A DNA stretch of 64,000 nucleotides from Sphingopyxis terrae subsp. terrae NBRC 15098 (GCF_001610975.1 NZ_CP013342.1:2241001-2305000), one strand, 5' to 3'; positions 48,500-57,189 are shown, counted from the first letter of the stretch. The notes: generated from the sequence alone by a model not told the origin. A program made the numbers and translations.

Positions 48500-49416
48500 T
48501 CGTTCTCCACGCCCGCCCAAGCCCCGGCTTTCGCGCGGCGGTCGATGCCATCTTCGGCGCGGGCGTCGTGACGCATGTCGACGAAGCCGCACCGCTCGAC
48601 GCGGTGGCTGGCGAGATCACCGCGCTGCTCCATGTGCTGACCCCCGTAACGGCCGACTTCATCGCTTCGGCGCCCAGGCTCAAGCTGATCCAGAAGCTCG
48701 GCGTGGGCGTGAACACGATCGCGCTCGACGCGGCGCGCGAGCATGGTGTCGCGGTGTGCAACATGCCGGGCACCAACAGCCAGGCGGTCGCCGAAATGGC
48801 GCTGTCGCTGATGATGGCCGTGCTGCGCCGCACCTGCTTCTTCGACGCGCGGACCCGCGCCGGTGAAGGCTGGACCGCCGATCCGTCCGAACTCGATTCG
48901 GTGGGCGAGGTCGGCGGGCGCACCGTGGGGCTCGTCGGGTTCGGCAATTCGGCGCAACTGCTCGCGCCGGTGCTCGCCGCGCTGGGGGCGCGGGTGGTCT
49001 ATACGGCGCGGCGCGAGCGCGACGGGCCTTATGAATTTCTGCCGCTTGGCCAGTTGCTCGCGGAGAGCGATATCGTCTCGCTGCACATGCCGCTGACCGA
49101 AGAGACGCGCGCCAGCATCGACCCGTTCGCGATGAAGCAGGGCGCGATACTGGTGAACACCGCGCGCGGCGAACTGGTCGACGAGGATCGGCTGGTCGCG
49201 GCGCTGACCGCGGACCATCTGCGCGGCGCGGGGCTCGACGTGTTTGCGGAGGAGCCGTTGCCGCGCGGGAATCCGCTGCTCGGCCTGCCCAATGCGGTGC
49301 TCGCGCCGCATGTCGCATGGCTTACGCCCGAGACGCTCGTGCGCAGCCTGACGGTGGCGCATGAGAATTGCCGTCGGCTGGGGGCGGGCGAAGCGCTGCT
49401 GCATCAGGTGGTATGA
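48496..49416 (+). CDS. D-2-hydroxyacid dehydrogenase family oxidoreductase
   Basis: The 306-residue NAD(P)-dependent enzyme interconverts a 2-hydroxy acid and a 2-oxo acid. It has GLVGFGNSAQ at the dinucleotide fold and the full catalytic set: Arg in NTARGELVDE, Glu in LDVFAEEPL and His in APHVAW. The ATG overlaps the enolase stop. A 2-oxo acid is what an enolase-type reaction followed by loss of phosphate would yield, so this enzyme may act next. It ends the ligase-hydrolase-kinase-enolase-dehydrogenase set. Confidence 0.9.
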   Translation: MIVLHARPSPGFRAAVDAIFGAGVVTHVDEAAPLDAVAGEITALLHVLTPVTADFIASAPRLKLIQKLGVGVNTIALDAAREHGVAVCNMPGTNSQAVAEMALSLMMAVLRRTCFFDARTRAGEGWTADPSELDSVGEVGGRTVGLVGFGNSAQLLAPVLAALGARVVYTARRERDGPYEFLPLGQLLAESDIVSLHMPLTEETRASIDPFAMKQGAILVNTARGELVDEDRLVAALTADHLRGAGLDVFAEEPLPRGNPLLGLPNAVLAPHVAWLTPETLVRSLTVAHENCRRLGAGEALLHQVV

Positions 49417-49423
49417 AACATTT

Positions 49424-49508
49424 CGTCATTGCGAGCGGAGCGAAACAATCCAGTGCGGTTTACGCCTGCTCTGGATTGCCGCGTCGCCTTGGGCTCCTCG
49501 CAATGACG
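49424..49508. repeat. Dispersed intergenic palindrome, CGTCATTGCGAG type
   Basis: Imperfect inverted repeat from CGTCATTGCGAG to CTCGCAATGACG fills the gap between the dehydrogenase and the next hydrolase. A shorter related element is at 57190-57234. This family is a second class of intergenic palindrome. Confidence 0.75.
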
Positions 49509-49527
49509 ACGCTTTAGGATTGACCCC

Positions 49528-50220
49528 ATGACGCTTCCGATCGTCCTCATCACCGGCCAGCTATTGACCGACGCGGTATGGCAGCCGCTCCTTGATGCGT
49601 GGACCGACCGCGAGGTCATCGTCGCAGATAACCGCTGCGACGATACGATCGCGGGTTTCGCGCAGCGCCTGCTCGACAATGCACCGCCGAAATTCGCGCT
49701 GGTCGCGCACGCCATGGGCGGCTTCATCGCCTTCGAGGTGATGCGCCGGGCGCCCGAGCGGGTTGCGAAGCTGGTGCTGATCTCGACGCTCGCCTCGGCC
49801 GATGGTCCAGGGCAGACCGCGCGGCGGCAGGGCTATATCGACCTCGTGACAAGCGGCCGGTTCGATCAGGTGGTCGAGGAGCGCATCCCGATCCTGTTTC
49901 CCGAAGAAAAGCGCGGCGACGCGCGCCTGCTCGGCATCGCGCGGCAGATGGCGGCGGATACCGGCGCCGATACCTTCCTTGCGCAGCAGCGCGCGATCAT
50001 GGCGCGCATCGACAGCCGCCCGCGCCTGGGCGAGATTGCGGTGCCGACCCTGCTGATCTGGGGCGACAAGGATGGTATCACCAGCCGCGCGCACCATGAC
50101 GAGATACTGGACGCGATTCCGGGCGCGCGGCTGGAGGTAATCGCGGGGGCAGGGCATCTGCCGATGGTCGAGGCGCCGGAGTTGGTGGTGCCGTTGTTGA
50201 CGGATTTCATCGACGCCTGA
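49528..50220 (+). CDS. Alpha/beta-hydrolase-fold protein lacking the serine nucleophile
   Basis: The 230-residue protein has a classic alpha/beta-hydrolase layout with LIWGDKDGIT and the late His in IAGAGHLPMVEAPE. The nucleophile elbow, however, reads AHAMGG where serine enzymes have GHSMGG, so Ser is replaced by Ala. Asp and His are kept. Such proteins can be inactive or act by a His-Asp dyad, as in some cofactor-free dioxygenases and lyases. It stands alone between two intergenic repeats in the regulon region. Function is not assigned. Confidence 0.8.
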   Translation: MTLPIVLITGQLLTDAVWQPLLDAWTDREVIVADNRCDDTIAGFAQRLLDNAPPKFALVAHAMGGFIAFEVMRRAPERVAKLVLISTLASADGPGQTARRQGYIDLVTSGRFDQVVEERIPILFPEEKRGDARLLGIARQMAADTGADTFLAQQRAIMARIDSRPRLGEIAVPTLLIWGDKDGITSRAHHDEILDAIPGARLEVIAGAGHLPMVEAPELVVPLLTDFIDA

Positions 50221-50340
50221 CCTCCCCTCCCGCAAGCGGGAGGGGCAGCGAGAGTTGTGAGCTTGCTCGCTACTCGCAGCGGGGTGGGCCAGGGCGGCGT
50301 CGCTGCCCACCCCCGACCCCTCCCGCAAGCGGGAGGGGAG
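50221..50340. repeat. Dispersed repeat with CCTCCCGCAAGCGGGAGG palindromes
   Basis: Two copies of the palindromic unit (C)CCTCCCGCAAGCGGGAGGGG flank about 80 bases that contain GCTTGCTCGCTACTCGCAGC. It sits between two convergent genes and could act as a bidirectional transcription stop. Confidence 0.75.
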
Positions 50341-50345
50341 AGTGG

Positions 50346-51398
50346 TTACTTCAGCTCCGCCCGCACCAGCGCCGCCCCGTCGACCATCGCCTTCAGCTTC
50401 GCCTGGCTATGGTCGCGGCTGTGATATTTCATCCCGCAATCGGGCGCGATCCACAGCCGTTCGGCGTCGACATAGCGCAGCGCCTCGCGGATGCGGCCCG
50501 CGACGATTTCGGGCGTCTCCACCTCGGGCGTCGACAGGTCGAGCACCCCGTACATGATCGTCTTGGTCGGCAGTTCGGCGAGGATCGCGGGGTCGAGCCC
50601 CGGCTGCGCCGCCTCGATCGAAATCACGTCGATCGCCGACGCTTCGAGTTCGGCGAGGAAATCATAGGCCTTCGGCTTCGGCCCCGTCGCGCCCGCGCTG
50701 TGGTGCACCATCGCATAGCCGAAGCAGATATGCAGCGCGGTCGTGCCGCCGACGCCGTCGAGCGCGCGGTTGATCGCCTCGATCGCATAGGCGTTCGCCT
50801 CGGCGGCGCGCGCCTGCAGATAGGGTTCGTCGAGTTGGACGACATCGACGCCGGCGGCGAACAGATCCTTCACCTCGGCATTGACCGCATCGGCATAATC
50901 CATCGCGAGCGATCTGAGGTCGGGATAATAGGCGTTCTCGGCCTGCTGGGTCATGGTGAAGGGGCCGGGCAGGGTCAGCTTGACCGGCTTGGTTGAATGG
51001 CGGCGCAGAAAGGCGGCGTCCTGCGCCTCGATCGGCGCCACGCGGCGGATCGGGCCCGAGACGAGCGGTACCGGATTGGCGTTGCCGGTGCGGTCGATCG
51101 CGGTGCCATGCTGTTCGGTGTCGATCCCCGACAGCGCGGTCGCGAGCCGGTTCGAATAGCTTTCGCGGCGCATCTCGCCGTCGCCGACGATGTCGATGCC
51201 CAGCTCTTCCTGATCGCGGATCGCCATCAAGGTCGCGGCCTCCTGTGCATCCGCCAGCCAGGGTTCGGGGATGCGCCACAAAGTCTCGGCACGCACGCGC
51301 GGCGGCAGGCTGGCCTTCAATCGTTCGCGGTCGATCAGCCAATCGGGTTGGGGGTAGCTTCCGACGATCGTTGTCGGCAGGATGGGGTGATCGAACAA
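50346..51398 (-). CDS. Cobalamin-independent methionine synthase II-like methyltransferase
   Basis: The 350-residue protein corresponds to the C-terminal, catalytic half of MetE. It has TTIVGSYPQPDWL, GDGEMRRESY, LHICFGYAM (His and Cys zinc ligands) and APDCGMKYHSRD (Cys ligand). The N-terminal half that binds folate in true MetE is missing. Stand-alone proteins of this type probably transfer a methyl group between other donors and thiols. The TTG at 51398 follows GAGAGGA; the longer open frame runs into the divergent ligase. It shares palindrome copy 6 with ligase 2 and may accept methyl groups released by the pathway. Confidence 0.85.
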   Translation of the reverse strand: MFDHPILPTTIVGSYPQPDWLIDRERLKASLPPRVRAETLWRIPEPWLADAQEAATLMAIRDQEELGIDIVGDGEMRRESYSNRLATALSGIDTEQHGTAIDRTGNANPVPLVSGPIRRVAPIEAQDAAFLRRHSTKPVKLTLPGPFTMTQQAENAYYPDLRSLAMDYADAVNAEVKDLFAAGVDVVQLDEPYLQARAAEANAYAIEAINRALDGVGGTTALHICFGYAMVHHSAGATGPKPKAYDFLAELEASAIDVISIEAAQPGLDPAILAELPTKTIMYGVLDLSTPEVETPEIVAGRIREALRYVDAERLWIAPDCGMKYHSRDHSQAKLKAMVDGAALVRAELK

Positions 51399-51434
51399 GG
51401 CGGATCCTCTCGCTTTTTTGCTGGCCAAGTATTT

Positions 51435-51450
51435 GCTTAGTATTCTATCT
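51435..51450. promoter_or_regulatory. Regulon palindrome copy 6
   Basis: GCTTAGTATTCTATCT matches 12 of 16 consensus positions. It lies midway between the divergent MetE-like (36 bp) and ligase 2 (33 bp) starts. Confidence 0.65.
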
Positions 51451-51483
51451 AATTCAAGATCAAAGTGACGATGGGAGAGCGAA

Positions 51484-53049
51484 ATGATCGATCTGGAGGC
51501 CATTCGGACGCTGGCCGATATTCCGGCGGCGCAGGCGCGCGCGCGTGGGCAGGCGGTCGCGGTCAAATATGGAGATCGCGAAACGAGCTTTGCCGAGCTT
51601 GATGCGCAGTCGAACCGGGTCGCGAACGCGCTGCTGGCGTCGGGGGTCGCGCCCGGCGACCGGGTTTCGGTGCTGACCAAGAACCACGACGCCTGGTATC
51701 CGCTCTTCTTCGGCACCGCGCGTGCGCGCGCCTGCCTCGCGCCGATCAACTGCCGCCTCGCCGCGGGCGAGATTGGTTTCATTTTGGGCGACGCCGCCCC
51801 GAAGCTGCTCTTCGTGGGCGAGGATTTCTTCGACACCGCGCTGGCCGCGGTCGCCGGGCTCGCCGACAAGCCGCGGTTGGTGGCGCTTTATGGCGCGCAC
51901 CCGGACTTTGAAGGCTTCGACGCCTGGCTCGGCGATGCGGCCGCGACCCCGCCCGCCGACGCGCCGCAACTCGCCGACGATGTGCTGCAACTTTACACGA
52001 GCGGCACCACCGGGCGGCCCAAGGGTGTGGTGCTCGCCAACAAGAATTACCGCCGCTTCCTCGAAATGGCGACCGAGGTCGACGGCTTCGCCTATGGCGA
52101 GGACGAAACGGTCATGATCGTGATGCCGCTATTCCATGTTGCCGGGACCAATGTCAGCTTTTCGGGACTGGCGCAGGGCGGGCGGCTGGTGCTGGTCAAG
52201 GATTTCGCCGCGGACGATGCGGTGCGGATGCTGACCGAGGAACGCGTTGCGCACGCCTTCCTCGCGCCCGCGATGATCCAGATGATGCTGCAACAGCCCG
52301 CCGCAGCGACAGGCGACTATTCGGCGTTGCGGTCGATCGCTTATGGCGCCTCGCCAATCGCGGAGGATGTGCTGCGCCGCGCGCGCACGACCTTTGGCTG
52401 CGATTTCGTGCAATTCTATGGCATGACCGAAAGCTCGGGCGGCGGCTCCTACCTCTCGCCCGCCGCGCACGACCTGCCCGGCAAGCTTACCTCGTGCGGT
52501 CAGCCCTGGCCGCAGACCGAGATGGCGATTCTCGATGGCGAGGGGCGGCCGCTCGGCGACGGTGAGATCGGCGAGATCGCGATCCGCGGCGACATCGTGA
52601 TGAAGGAATATTGGAACCGCGCCGAGGCGACCGCCGAAACCGTGATCGGCGGCTGGCTGCACACCGGCGACGTCGGCTATCGCGACGCCGACGGCTTTTA
52701 CTTCGTCCACGACCGGATCAAGGACATGATCGTGTCGGGCGGCGAGAATGTCTATCCGGCCGAGGTCGAAAGCGCGATCATGGGCTGCCCCGGCGTCGCC
52801 GATGTTGCGGTCATCGGCGTGCCCGACGACAAATGGGGCGAGGCGGTAAAGGCGCTGATCGTCCCCGCGCCCGGCGCCACGGTCGAGCCCGCCGATGTCA
52901 TCGCATGGGCGCGCGAGCGCATCGCTGCCTACAAGGCGCCGAAGAGCGTCGAGACGATCGACGCGTTGCCGCGCAACCCGTCGGGCAAGGTGCTGCGTCG
53001 CGAACTGCGCGCGCCTTATTGGGAAGGCCGCGACCGAGCCGTGGGCTAG
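51484..53049 (+). CDS. Acyl-CoA ligase 2 (AMP-binding family)
   Basis: The 521-residue ANL enzyme has the P-loop LYTSGTTGRPKGVVLANKNY, FYGMTESSGGGSYLSP, HTGDVGYRDADGFYFVHDR and the C-terminal lysine motif NPSGKVLRREL. It differs clearly from ligase 1, so the two probably activate different acids. It is divergent from the MetE-like gene across palindrome copy 6 and convergent with the DUF3237 gene. The substrate cannot be fixed; short or aromatic acids are typical for this branch. Confidence 0.9.
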   Translation: MIDLEAIRTLADIPAAQARARGQAVAVKYGDRETSFAELDAQSNRVANALLASGVAPGDRVSVLTKNHDAWYPLFFGTARARACLAPINCRLAAGEIGFILGDAAPKLLFVGEDFFDTALAAVAGLADKPRLVALYGAHPDFEGFDAWLGDAAATPPADAPQLADDVLQLYTSGTTGRPKGVVLANKNYRRFLEMATEVDGFAYGEDETVMIVMPLFHVAGTNVSFSGLAQGGRLVLVKDFAADDAVRMLTEERVAHAFLAPAMIQMMLQQPAAATGDYSALRSIAYGASPIAEDVLRRARTTFGCDFVQFYGMTESSGGGSYLSPAAHDLPGKLTSCGQPWPQTEMAILDGEGRPLGDGEIGEIAIRGDIVMKEYWNRAEATAETVIGGWLHTGDVGYRDADGFYFVHDRIKDMIVSGGENVYPAEVESAIMGCPGVADVAVIGVPDDKWGEAVKALIVPAPGATVEPADVIAWARERIAAYKAPKSVETIDALPRNPSGKVLRRELRAPYWEGRDRAVG

Positions 53050-53078
53050 GGGCGGGGCACTGCCTCAGGCATTTCGCC

Positions 53079-53576
53079 TCACAATATCTCGTGGATCACA
53101 TGGCGCACGCCGAAGTCGGTGCGCTCGCCGACTCCGACGGCGAGCAGACCGTTGAGCCAGTCGTATCGGGGACTCGCGGTCTCGAACACGGGCGCGATTC
53201 GCAGATAATAGCGCGCAGGATCGACATAGGGCGCGGCAGGGTCGGCGAAGGCAGCGCGGACGTCATCGGGGATCAGGCTGCGCCCCGTATAGCTGAGGTA
53301 GATGAGCGCGCCGTCGTCGGTCTGCCACACCGCGCGCGCGTCGAAGGTGCCGACCGACGCCGCCTCGCCCAGCCGCCCGCTGCGCGACCAATTGCCGCCA
53401 CCCGGCAGAACGATGCCCTTGATTCGCGGTCCGAAAAATCGTCCGCCCGTGATATAGCCGAGCCGCTGGTCGCCGAAAGGCGAGGCGCCGATCCCGATCA
53501 GGCCGCCCCCCACCTCGAACTCCACGGTGCACAAGGGACGGCTCGCAAGCGCGCTCTGGCGATTTTCGTTGGTCAT
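53079..53576 (-). CDS. DUF3237-family protein
   Basis: The 165-residue protein matches the DUF3237 pattern: LCTVEFEVGGGLIGIG near the start, GRFFGPRIKGIVLPGGGNW, DARAVWQTDDGALIYLSYTGR and the C-terminal RYDWLNGLLAVGVGER. No enzymatic activity is established for this family that I know; it is often found with catabolic genes. The ATG at 53576 has GAGAGGA 9 bases upstream. It is divergent from a TonB receptor with palindrome copy 7 between them. Confidence 0.8.
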   Translation of the reverse strand: MTNENRQSALASRPLCTVEFEVGGGLIGIGASPFGDQRLGYITGGRFFGPRIKGIVLPGGGNWSRSGRLGEAASVGTFDARAVWQTDDGALIYLSYTGRSLIPDDVRAAFADPAAPYVDPARYYLRIAPVFETASPRYDWLNGLLAVGVGERTDFGVRHVIHEIL

Positions 53577-53617
53577 AATCGGGAATCCTCTCTTGAAACT
53601 CTGGACAAGCATAAAAC

Positions 53618-53633
53618 CATTAGTATACTAAGG
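53618..53633. promoter_or_regulatory. Regulon palindrome copy 7
   Basis: CATTAGTATACTAAGG contains the perfect 12-bp dyad TTAGTATACTAA and matches 13 of 16 consensus positions. It lies between the DUF3237 gene (41 bp) and the TonB receptor gene (68 bp). Confidence 0.8.
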
Positions 53634-53701
53634 GTCAATCAGATTGACGGATCGGACGGAGAAACCGGTACCGTTGCACTAGGCTCTATGGGAGGGTGAA
53701 G

Positions 53702-55945
53702 ATGAAGGCTCGACATTCGAATCTGCTCGCTGGCGTCGCGACGCTTGCGATGCTGGCTACCGCCGCGCCGGCGATGGCGCAGACTGCCGACGATGGCGCC
53801 GATACGTCCGCGGAAGCAAGCGGCAGCGGCAATGAAATCATCGTGACGGCGCAAAAGCGCGCCCAGAACATCCAGGATGTTCCGATCTCGATGGAGGTCG
53901 TCAGCGGCCAGCGGCTCGACGATTTCAACTCGAACGACATCAAGGCGGTGATGAATTACACGCCGAACGTCTTCGTCCAGTCGACCGCGGGCAACGACGT
54001 GATCTACATTCGCGGCTTCGGCTCGCCGCCGGCGAACTTCGCCTTCGACCAGTCGGTCTCGCTCTATGTCGACGGCGTCTACGCCGGCCGGTCGCGTCAG
54101 GCGCAGGCACCCTTCTTCGACCTCGCGCGCGTCGAGGTGCTGCGCGGTCCGCAGGGCGCCCTGTTCGGCAAGAACACCGCGGCCGGCGCGGTCAGCGTCG
54201 TGTCGGCGGGGCCGACCGACCAGTTCGAAGGCAAGCTGACCGCCAATTATAACTTCGATTTCAAGGGCACCGACTTTTCGGGCTATCTGTCGGGGCCGCT
54301 GACCGACACGCTGAGCGCGCGCCTCGCGATGAAGGTGCTCAACCAGCAGGGCTATATCCGCAACCTCGCGACCGACCATGACGATCCGGAGATCAAGCAG
54401 CAGCTTCTCCGCCTGACGATGAAATGGGAACCGTCGGCCAATTTCGATTACACCGCGAAGGTCGAATATGCGAACCGCGATGTCGTGGGCGGCATTACCG
54501 TGTCGAGCCCGCTGACCAGCGCGCAGGATCCGCACCTTACCCGCTATCTCGACAAGTCGGCGCTCGGCGATGAAGGGACCAAGACCAAATCGGTCATGAT
54601 ATCGGGCACCGGCAACATCGCGATAGGCGACTATACGCTGACGTCGGTGACCGGTTACAGCTGGTTCAACGCCAATATCGTCAACGGCTTCGATCAGACG
54701 ATTCCGGGCGGCGGCGGCGCGTTTACCAACAATTCGGTATACAACAGCTTCCCCGAACGCTTCGAGCAATTCTCCCAGGAAATTCGCGTGTTGTCGCCGA
54801 CCGGCCGCACCTTCGATTTCATCGTCGGCGCTTATTACGACCATGGCAAATACCGGCTCGACCAGCTGCAGGGCTTCAATATCGCCAACCTGTTCGGTTC
54901 GCCCTATTTCGGCCGCATCGACAGCCGCTTCAACCAGACGTCGGACAGCTGGTCGCTCTTCGGACAGGGTACGCTGAACCTGGCCGACACCTTCCGCGTG
55001 ATCGGCAGCCTGCGTTACAGCCACACGAGCAAGGACGCCGATTTCGCCTCGCGGCTGGTCTATGGCCCGTTTGCGATCCGTCCGATCTCCAGCGCGGTCG
55101 GTTCGCTCAGCGAAGGCAATGTCGATCCGTCGGTGACGGTGCAGTTCGACGTCGCACCGCGCATCATGCTCTACGCGACCTATGGCCGCGGGTCGAAGTC
55201 GGGCGGCTTCGTGTCGAATACCCTCGGCACGACGAACGCGACCTTCGCGTTCAAGCCCGAGCGTTCGACCAACTATGAAGCGGGCGTCAAATCGACGCTG
55301 TTCGACGGCAAGGTCGTCGCCAACGTCTCGGTCTATGACACCCAGTTCAAGAATCTGCAGGTTTCGGTCTATCAGCCGGCAACCTCCAGCTATCTGACCG
55401 GCAACGCCGCGAGCGCGACGTCGAAGGGCATCGAAGGATCGTTGGCGCTCTATCTGTCGCCCAACCTCGATATCACCGCATCGGGTGCCTATCAGGACAT
55501 AAAATATGATGATTATCCGGGGGCTGCCTGCCTTGCGTCGCAGCCGAGCACCTGCACGCCGGCGACCAACAATCTTGCCGGCTATCGTCTCGCCTACACG
55601 TCAAAATGGACCGGCAATGTCTCGGCGCATGGCCGCGTGCCGCTGGGCGATGATCTGAAGCTCGACATCACGGGCGTCGCGGCGGGCCGCTCGAAATATT
55701 TCGACTCGGACAATCAGAGCCCGATTTTCGGCATCCAGAAAGGCTATGTGAAGCTCGACCTGCGCGTGCAGCTTTCGGATGCGGACGAGCGCTGGTTCCT
55801 GGCCTTCGTCGGCAAGAATCTGACCAACGAGCTGACGACGGGCAGCGCGTTCAACCTGCCGGCGCCGATCACCGCGGTTCCGCGCGCGATTCTCTATCTC
55901 GAACCGCCGCGCAACCTGTCGATCGAAGCCGGCTTCAAATTCTAG
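53702..55945 (+). CDS. TonB-dependent receptor of the MarR-type regulon
   Basis: The 747-residue receptor has a signal peptide ending in PAMAQ, a TonB-box-like NEIIVTAQKRAQNIQDVPISM and a plug with VIYIRGFGSPP and VEVLRGPQGALFGKNTAAGA. It ends NLSIEAGFKF. It belongs to the same VTAQ(K/R)R subtype as the receptor at 36772, and both lie beside copies of the same palindrome. The ATG at 53702 is 5 bases after GGAGGG. It probably imports the regulon's growth substrate. Confidence 0.92.
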   Translation: MKARHSNLLAGVATLAMLATAAPAMAQTADDGADTSAEASGSGNEIIVTAQKRAQNIQDVPISMEVVSGQRLDDFNSNDIKAVMNYTPNVFVQSTAGNDVIYIRGFGSPPANFAFDQSVSLYVDGVYAGRSRQAQAPFFDLARVEVLRGPQGALFGKNTAAGAVSVVSAGPTDQFEGKLTANYNFDFKGTDFSGYLSGPLTDTLSARLAMKVLNQQGYIRNLATDHDDPEIKQQLLRLTMKWEPSANFDYTAKVEYANRDVVGGITVSSPLTSAQDPHLTRYLDKSALGDEGTKTKSVMISGTGNIAIGDYTLTSVTGYSWFNANIVNGFDQTIPGGGGAFTNNSVYNSFPERFEQFSQEIRVLSPTGRTFDFIVGAYYDHGKYRLDQLQGFNIANLFGSPYFGRIDSRFNQTSDSWSLFGQGTLNLADTFRVIGSLRYSHTSKDADFASRLVYGPFAIRPISSAVGSLSEGNVDPSVTVQFDVAPRIMLYATYGRGSKSGGFVSNTLGTTNATFAFKPERSTNYEAGVKSTLFDGKVVANVSVYDTQFKNLQVSVYQPATSSYLTGNAASATSKGIEGSLALYLSPNLDITASGAYQDIKYDDYPGAACLASQPSTCTPATNNLAGYRLAYTSKWTGNVSAHGRVPLGDDLKLDITGVAAGRSKYFDSDNQSPIFGIQKGYVKLDLRVQLSDADERWFLAFVGKNLTNELTTGSAFNLPAPITAVPRAILYLEPPRNLSIEAGFKF

Positions 55946-55973
55946 CAGTCCCGCTAGCTGGCAGTCCCACTAG
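55945..55973. repeat. Short tandem duplication before NTF2-like gene
   Basis: GCAGTCCCGCTAG (55945-55957) is repeated as GCAGTCCCACTAG (55961-55973). The unit directly precedes the start codon at 55975 and leaves no visible Shine-Dalgarno sequence. Confidence 0.55.
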
Positions 55974-55974
55974 A

Positions 55975-56472
55975 ATGCCGACCGACGCGACCGCTATCGA
56001 CGCTTTCCTTGACCGGGAAGCGGCGGTGGCGGTCGTGACCGCTTATGCCACCGCGCTCGATGCGCGCGACTGGGGCGCGTATCGAGCGCTGTTCGCCGAC
56101 CGGATCGCGATCGACTATGGCGCGATCGGGTCGATCGTCGCGACGATCGATGCCGATGAATGGACGCGCCGCTGCCGCGCGCTCGAGGGTTTCGACGCTA
56201 CCGCGCACCGGCTGCACAATGTGCGCGCCGAGATCGAGGGCGATCGCGCCGTGGTGACGGGAATCGTCGATGCGGCGCACTTCATTACCGTCGATGGCGC
56301 CGCGCTGATGGGCGACCTTGTCGGTCATTACACCCACCATCTGATCCGCGACGGGCGATGGCGGATCGCAGGTGTCACGCTCACCGTTGCGGGCTACCCG
56401 GCGGGGAAGCCTGCCTTCGACGCCGCATTTGCCGCCGCCCGCGCCCGTTTTGCCGAAAGAGGAATTGCATGA
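55975..56472 (+). CDS. NTF2-like (SnoaL-type) protein 1
   Basis: The 165-residue protein has the NTF2-like pattern EAAVAVVTAYATALDARDWGAYRALFAD and HRLHNVRAEIEGDRAVVTG. This small cone-shaped fold serves in isomerases, dehydratases and ring-hydroxylase subunits. It follows the TonB receptor and its stop overlaps the GST start (ATGA). No ribosome site is visible, so translation may depend on the receptor transcript. The reaction cannot be assigned. Confidence 0.78.
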   Translation: MPTDATAIDAFLDREAAVAVVTAYATALDARDWGAYRALFADRIAIDYGAIGSIVATIDADEWTRRCRALEGFDATAHRLHNVRAEIEGDRAVVTGIVDAAHFITVDGAALMGDLVGHYTHHLIRDGRWRIAGVTLTVAGYPAGKPAFDAAFAAARARFAERGIA

Positions 56473-57179
56473 TCGAGGTTTATTTCACCCCCACGCCCAA
56501 CGGGCACAAGGTTTCGATCATGCTTGAAGAGACGGGCTTGCCGCACCGCCTGCTCAAGATGGATGTGCTCGCGGGCGATCATCTCACCCCCGACTTTCGG
56601 CGCATCAACCCCAACGGACGCCTGCCCGCGATCGTCGACCATGAACCGATCGGCGGCGGGGCGCCGCTGCCTGTCTTCGAAAGCGGCGCGATCCTGCTTT
56701 ATCTTGCCGAAAAGAGCGGCAAGTTCCTGCCCGAAAATCCGCGCCGTCGCAGCCAGGCGCAGCAATGGCTGATGTGGCAGATGGCCAGCTTCGGGCCGAT
56801 GCAGGGGCAGGCGCATCATTTCATCCGCTACGCACCCGAAGGCCAGACCTACCCGACCGAGCGCTACCGGAACGAGACAGTTCGCCTGCTGCACGTTCTG
56901 AACGGACGCCTGTCCGAGGCAGACTATCTGGCCGAGGAATATAGCATCGCCGACATGGCGGCCTGGCCCTGGGCGCGCGCGGTGCAGCTGATCGGGCTGA
57001 CGCTCGACGATTATCCTGCCGTTGCCGACTGGTTCGCGCGCGTGGGCGAGCGGCCGGCGGTGATTGCCGGAACCGACGTCAAGAATGCCGCCAACCTTGC
57101 GAGCGCGCGGCCCGTGCTGACCGAGGAGCAATGGTCGAACCTGTTCGGCAAGAATATGCTCGCCGCGCCGACGCGCTGA
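56469..57179 (+). CDS. Glutathione S-transferase, Nu/YfcG-like
   Basis: The 236-residue protein has the N-terminal thioredoxin-like domain (MIEVYFTPTPNGHKVSIMLEE) with the glutathione-binding motifs NGRLPAIVD and FESGAILLYLAEK. The C-terminal helical domain includes EYSIADMAAWPW. Nu-class enzymes of this type act as disulfide-bond reductases. It is coupled to the NTF2-like gene upstream and may remove a glutathione group or reduce a disulfide in the pathway. Confidence 0.9.
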   Translation: MIEVYFTPTPNGHKVSIMLEETGLPHRLLKMDVLAGDHLTPDFRRINPNGRLPAIVDHEPIGGGAPLPVFESGAILLYLAEKSGKFLPENPRRRSQAQQWLMWQMASFGPMQGQAHHFIRYAPEGQTYPTERYRNETVRLLHVLNGRLSEADYLAEEYSIADMAAWPWARAVQLIGLTLDDYPAVADWFARVGERPAVIAGTDVKNAANLASARPVLTEEQWSNLFGKNMLAAPTR

Positions 57180-57189
57180 CCTCCTGCGC

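Noticed and set aside
50221..50340. CRISPR array
   Set aside because: There are only two repeat copies, both palindromic and without regular spacers; it is an intergenic repeat.
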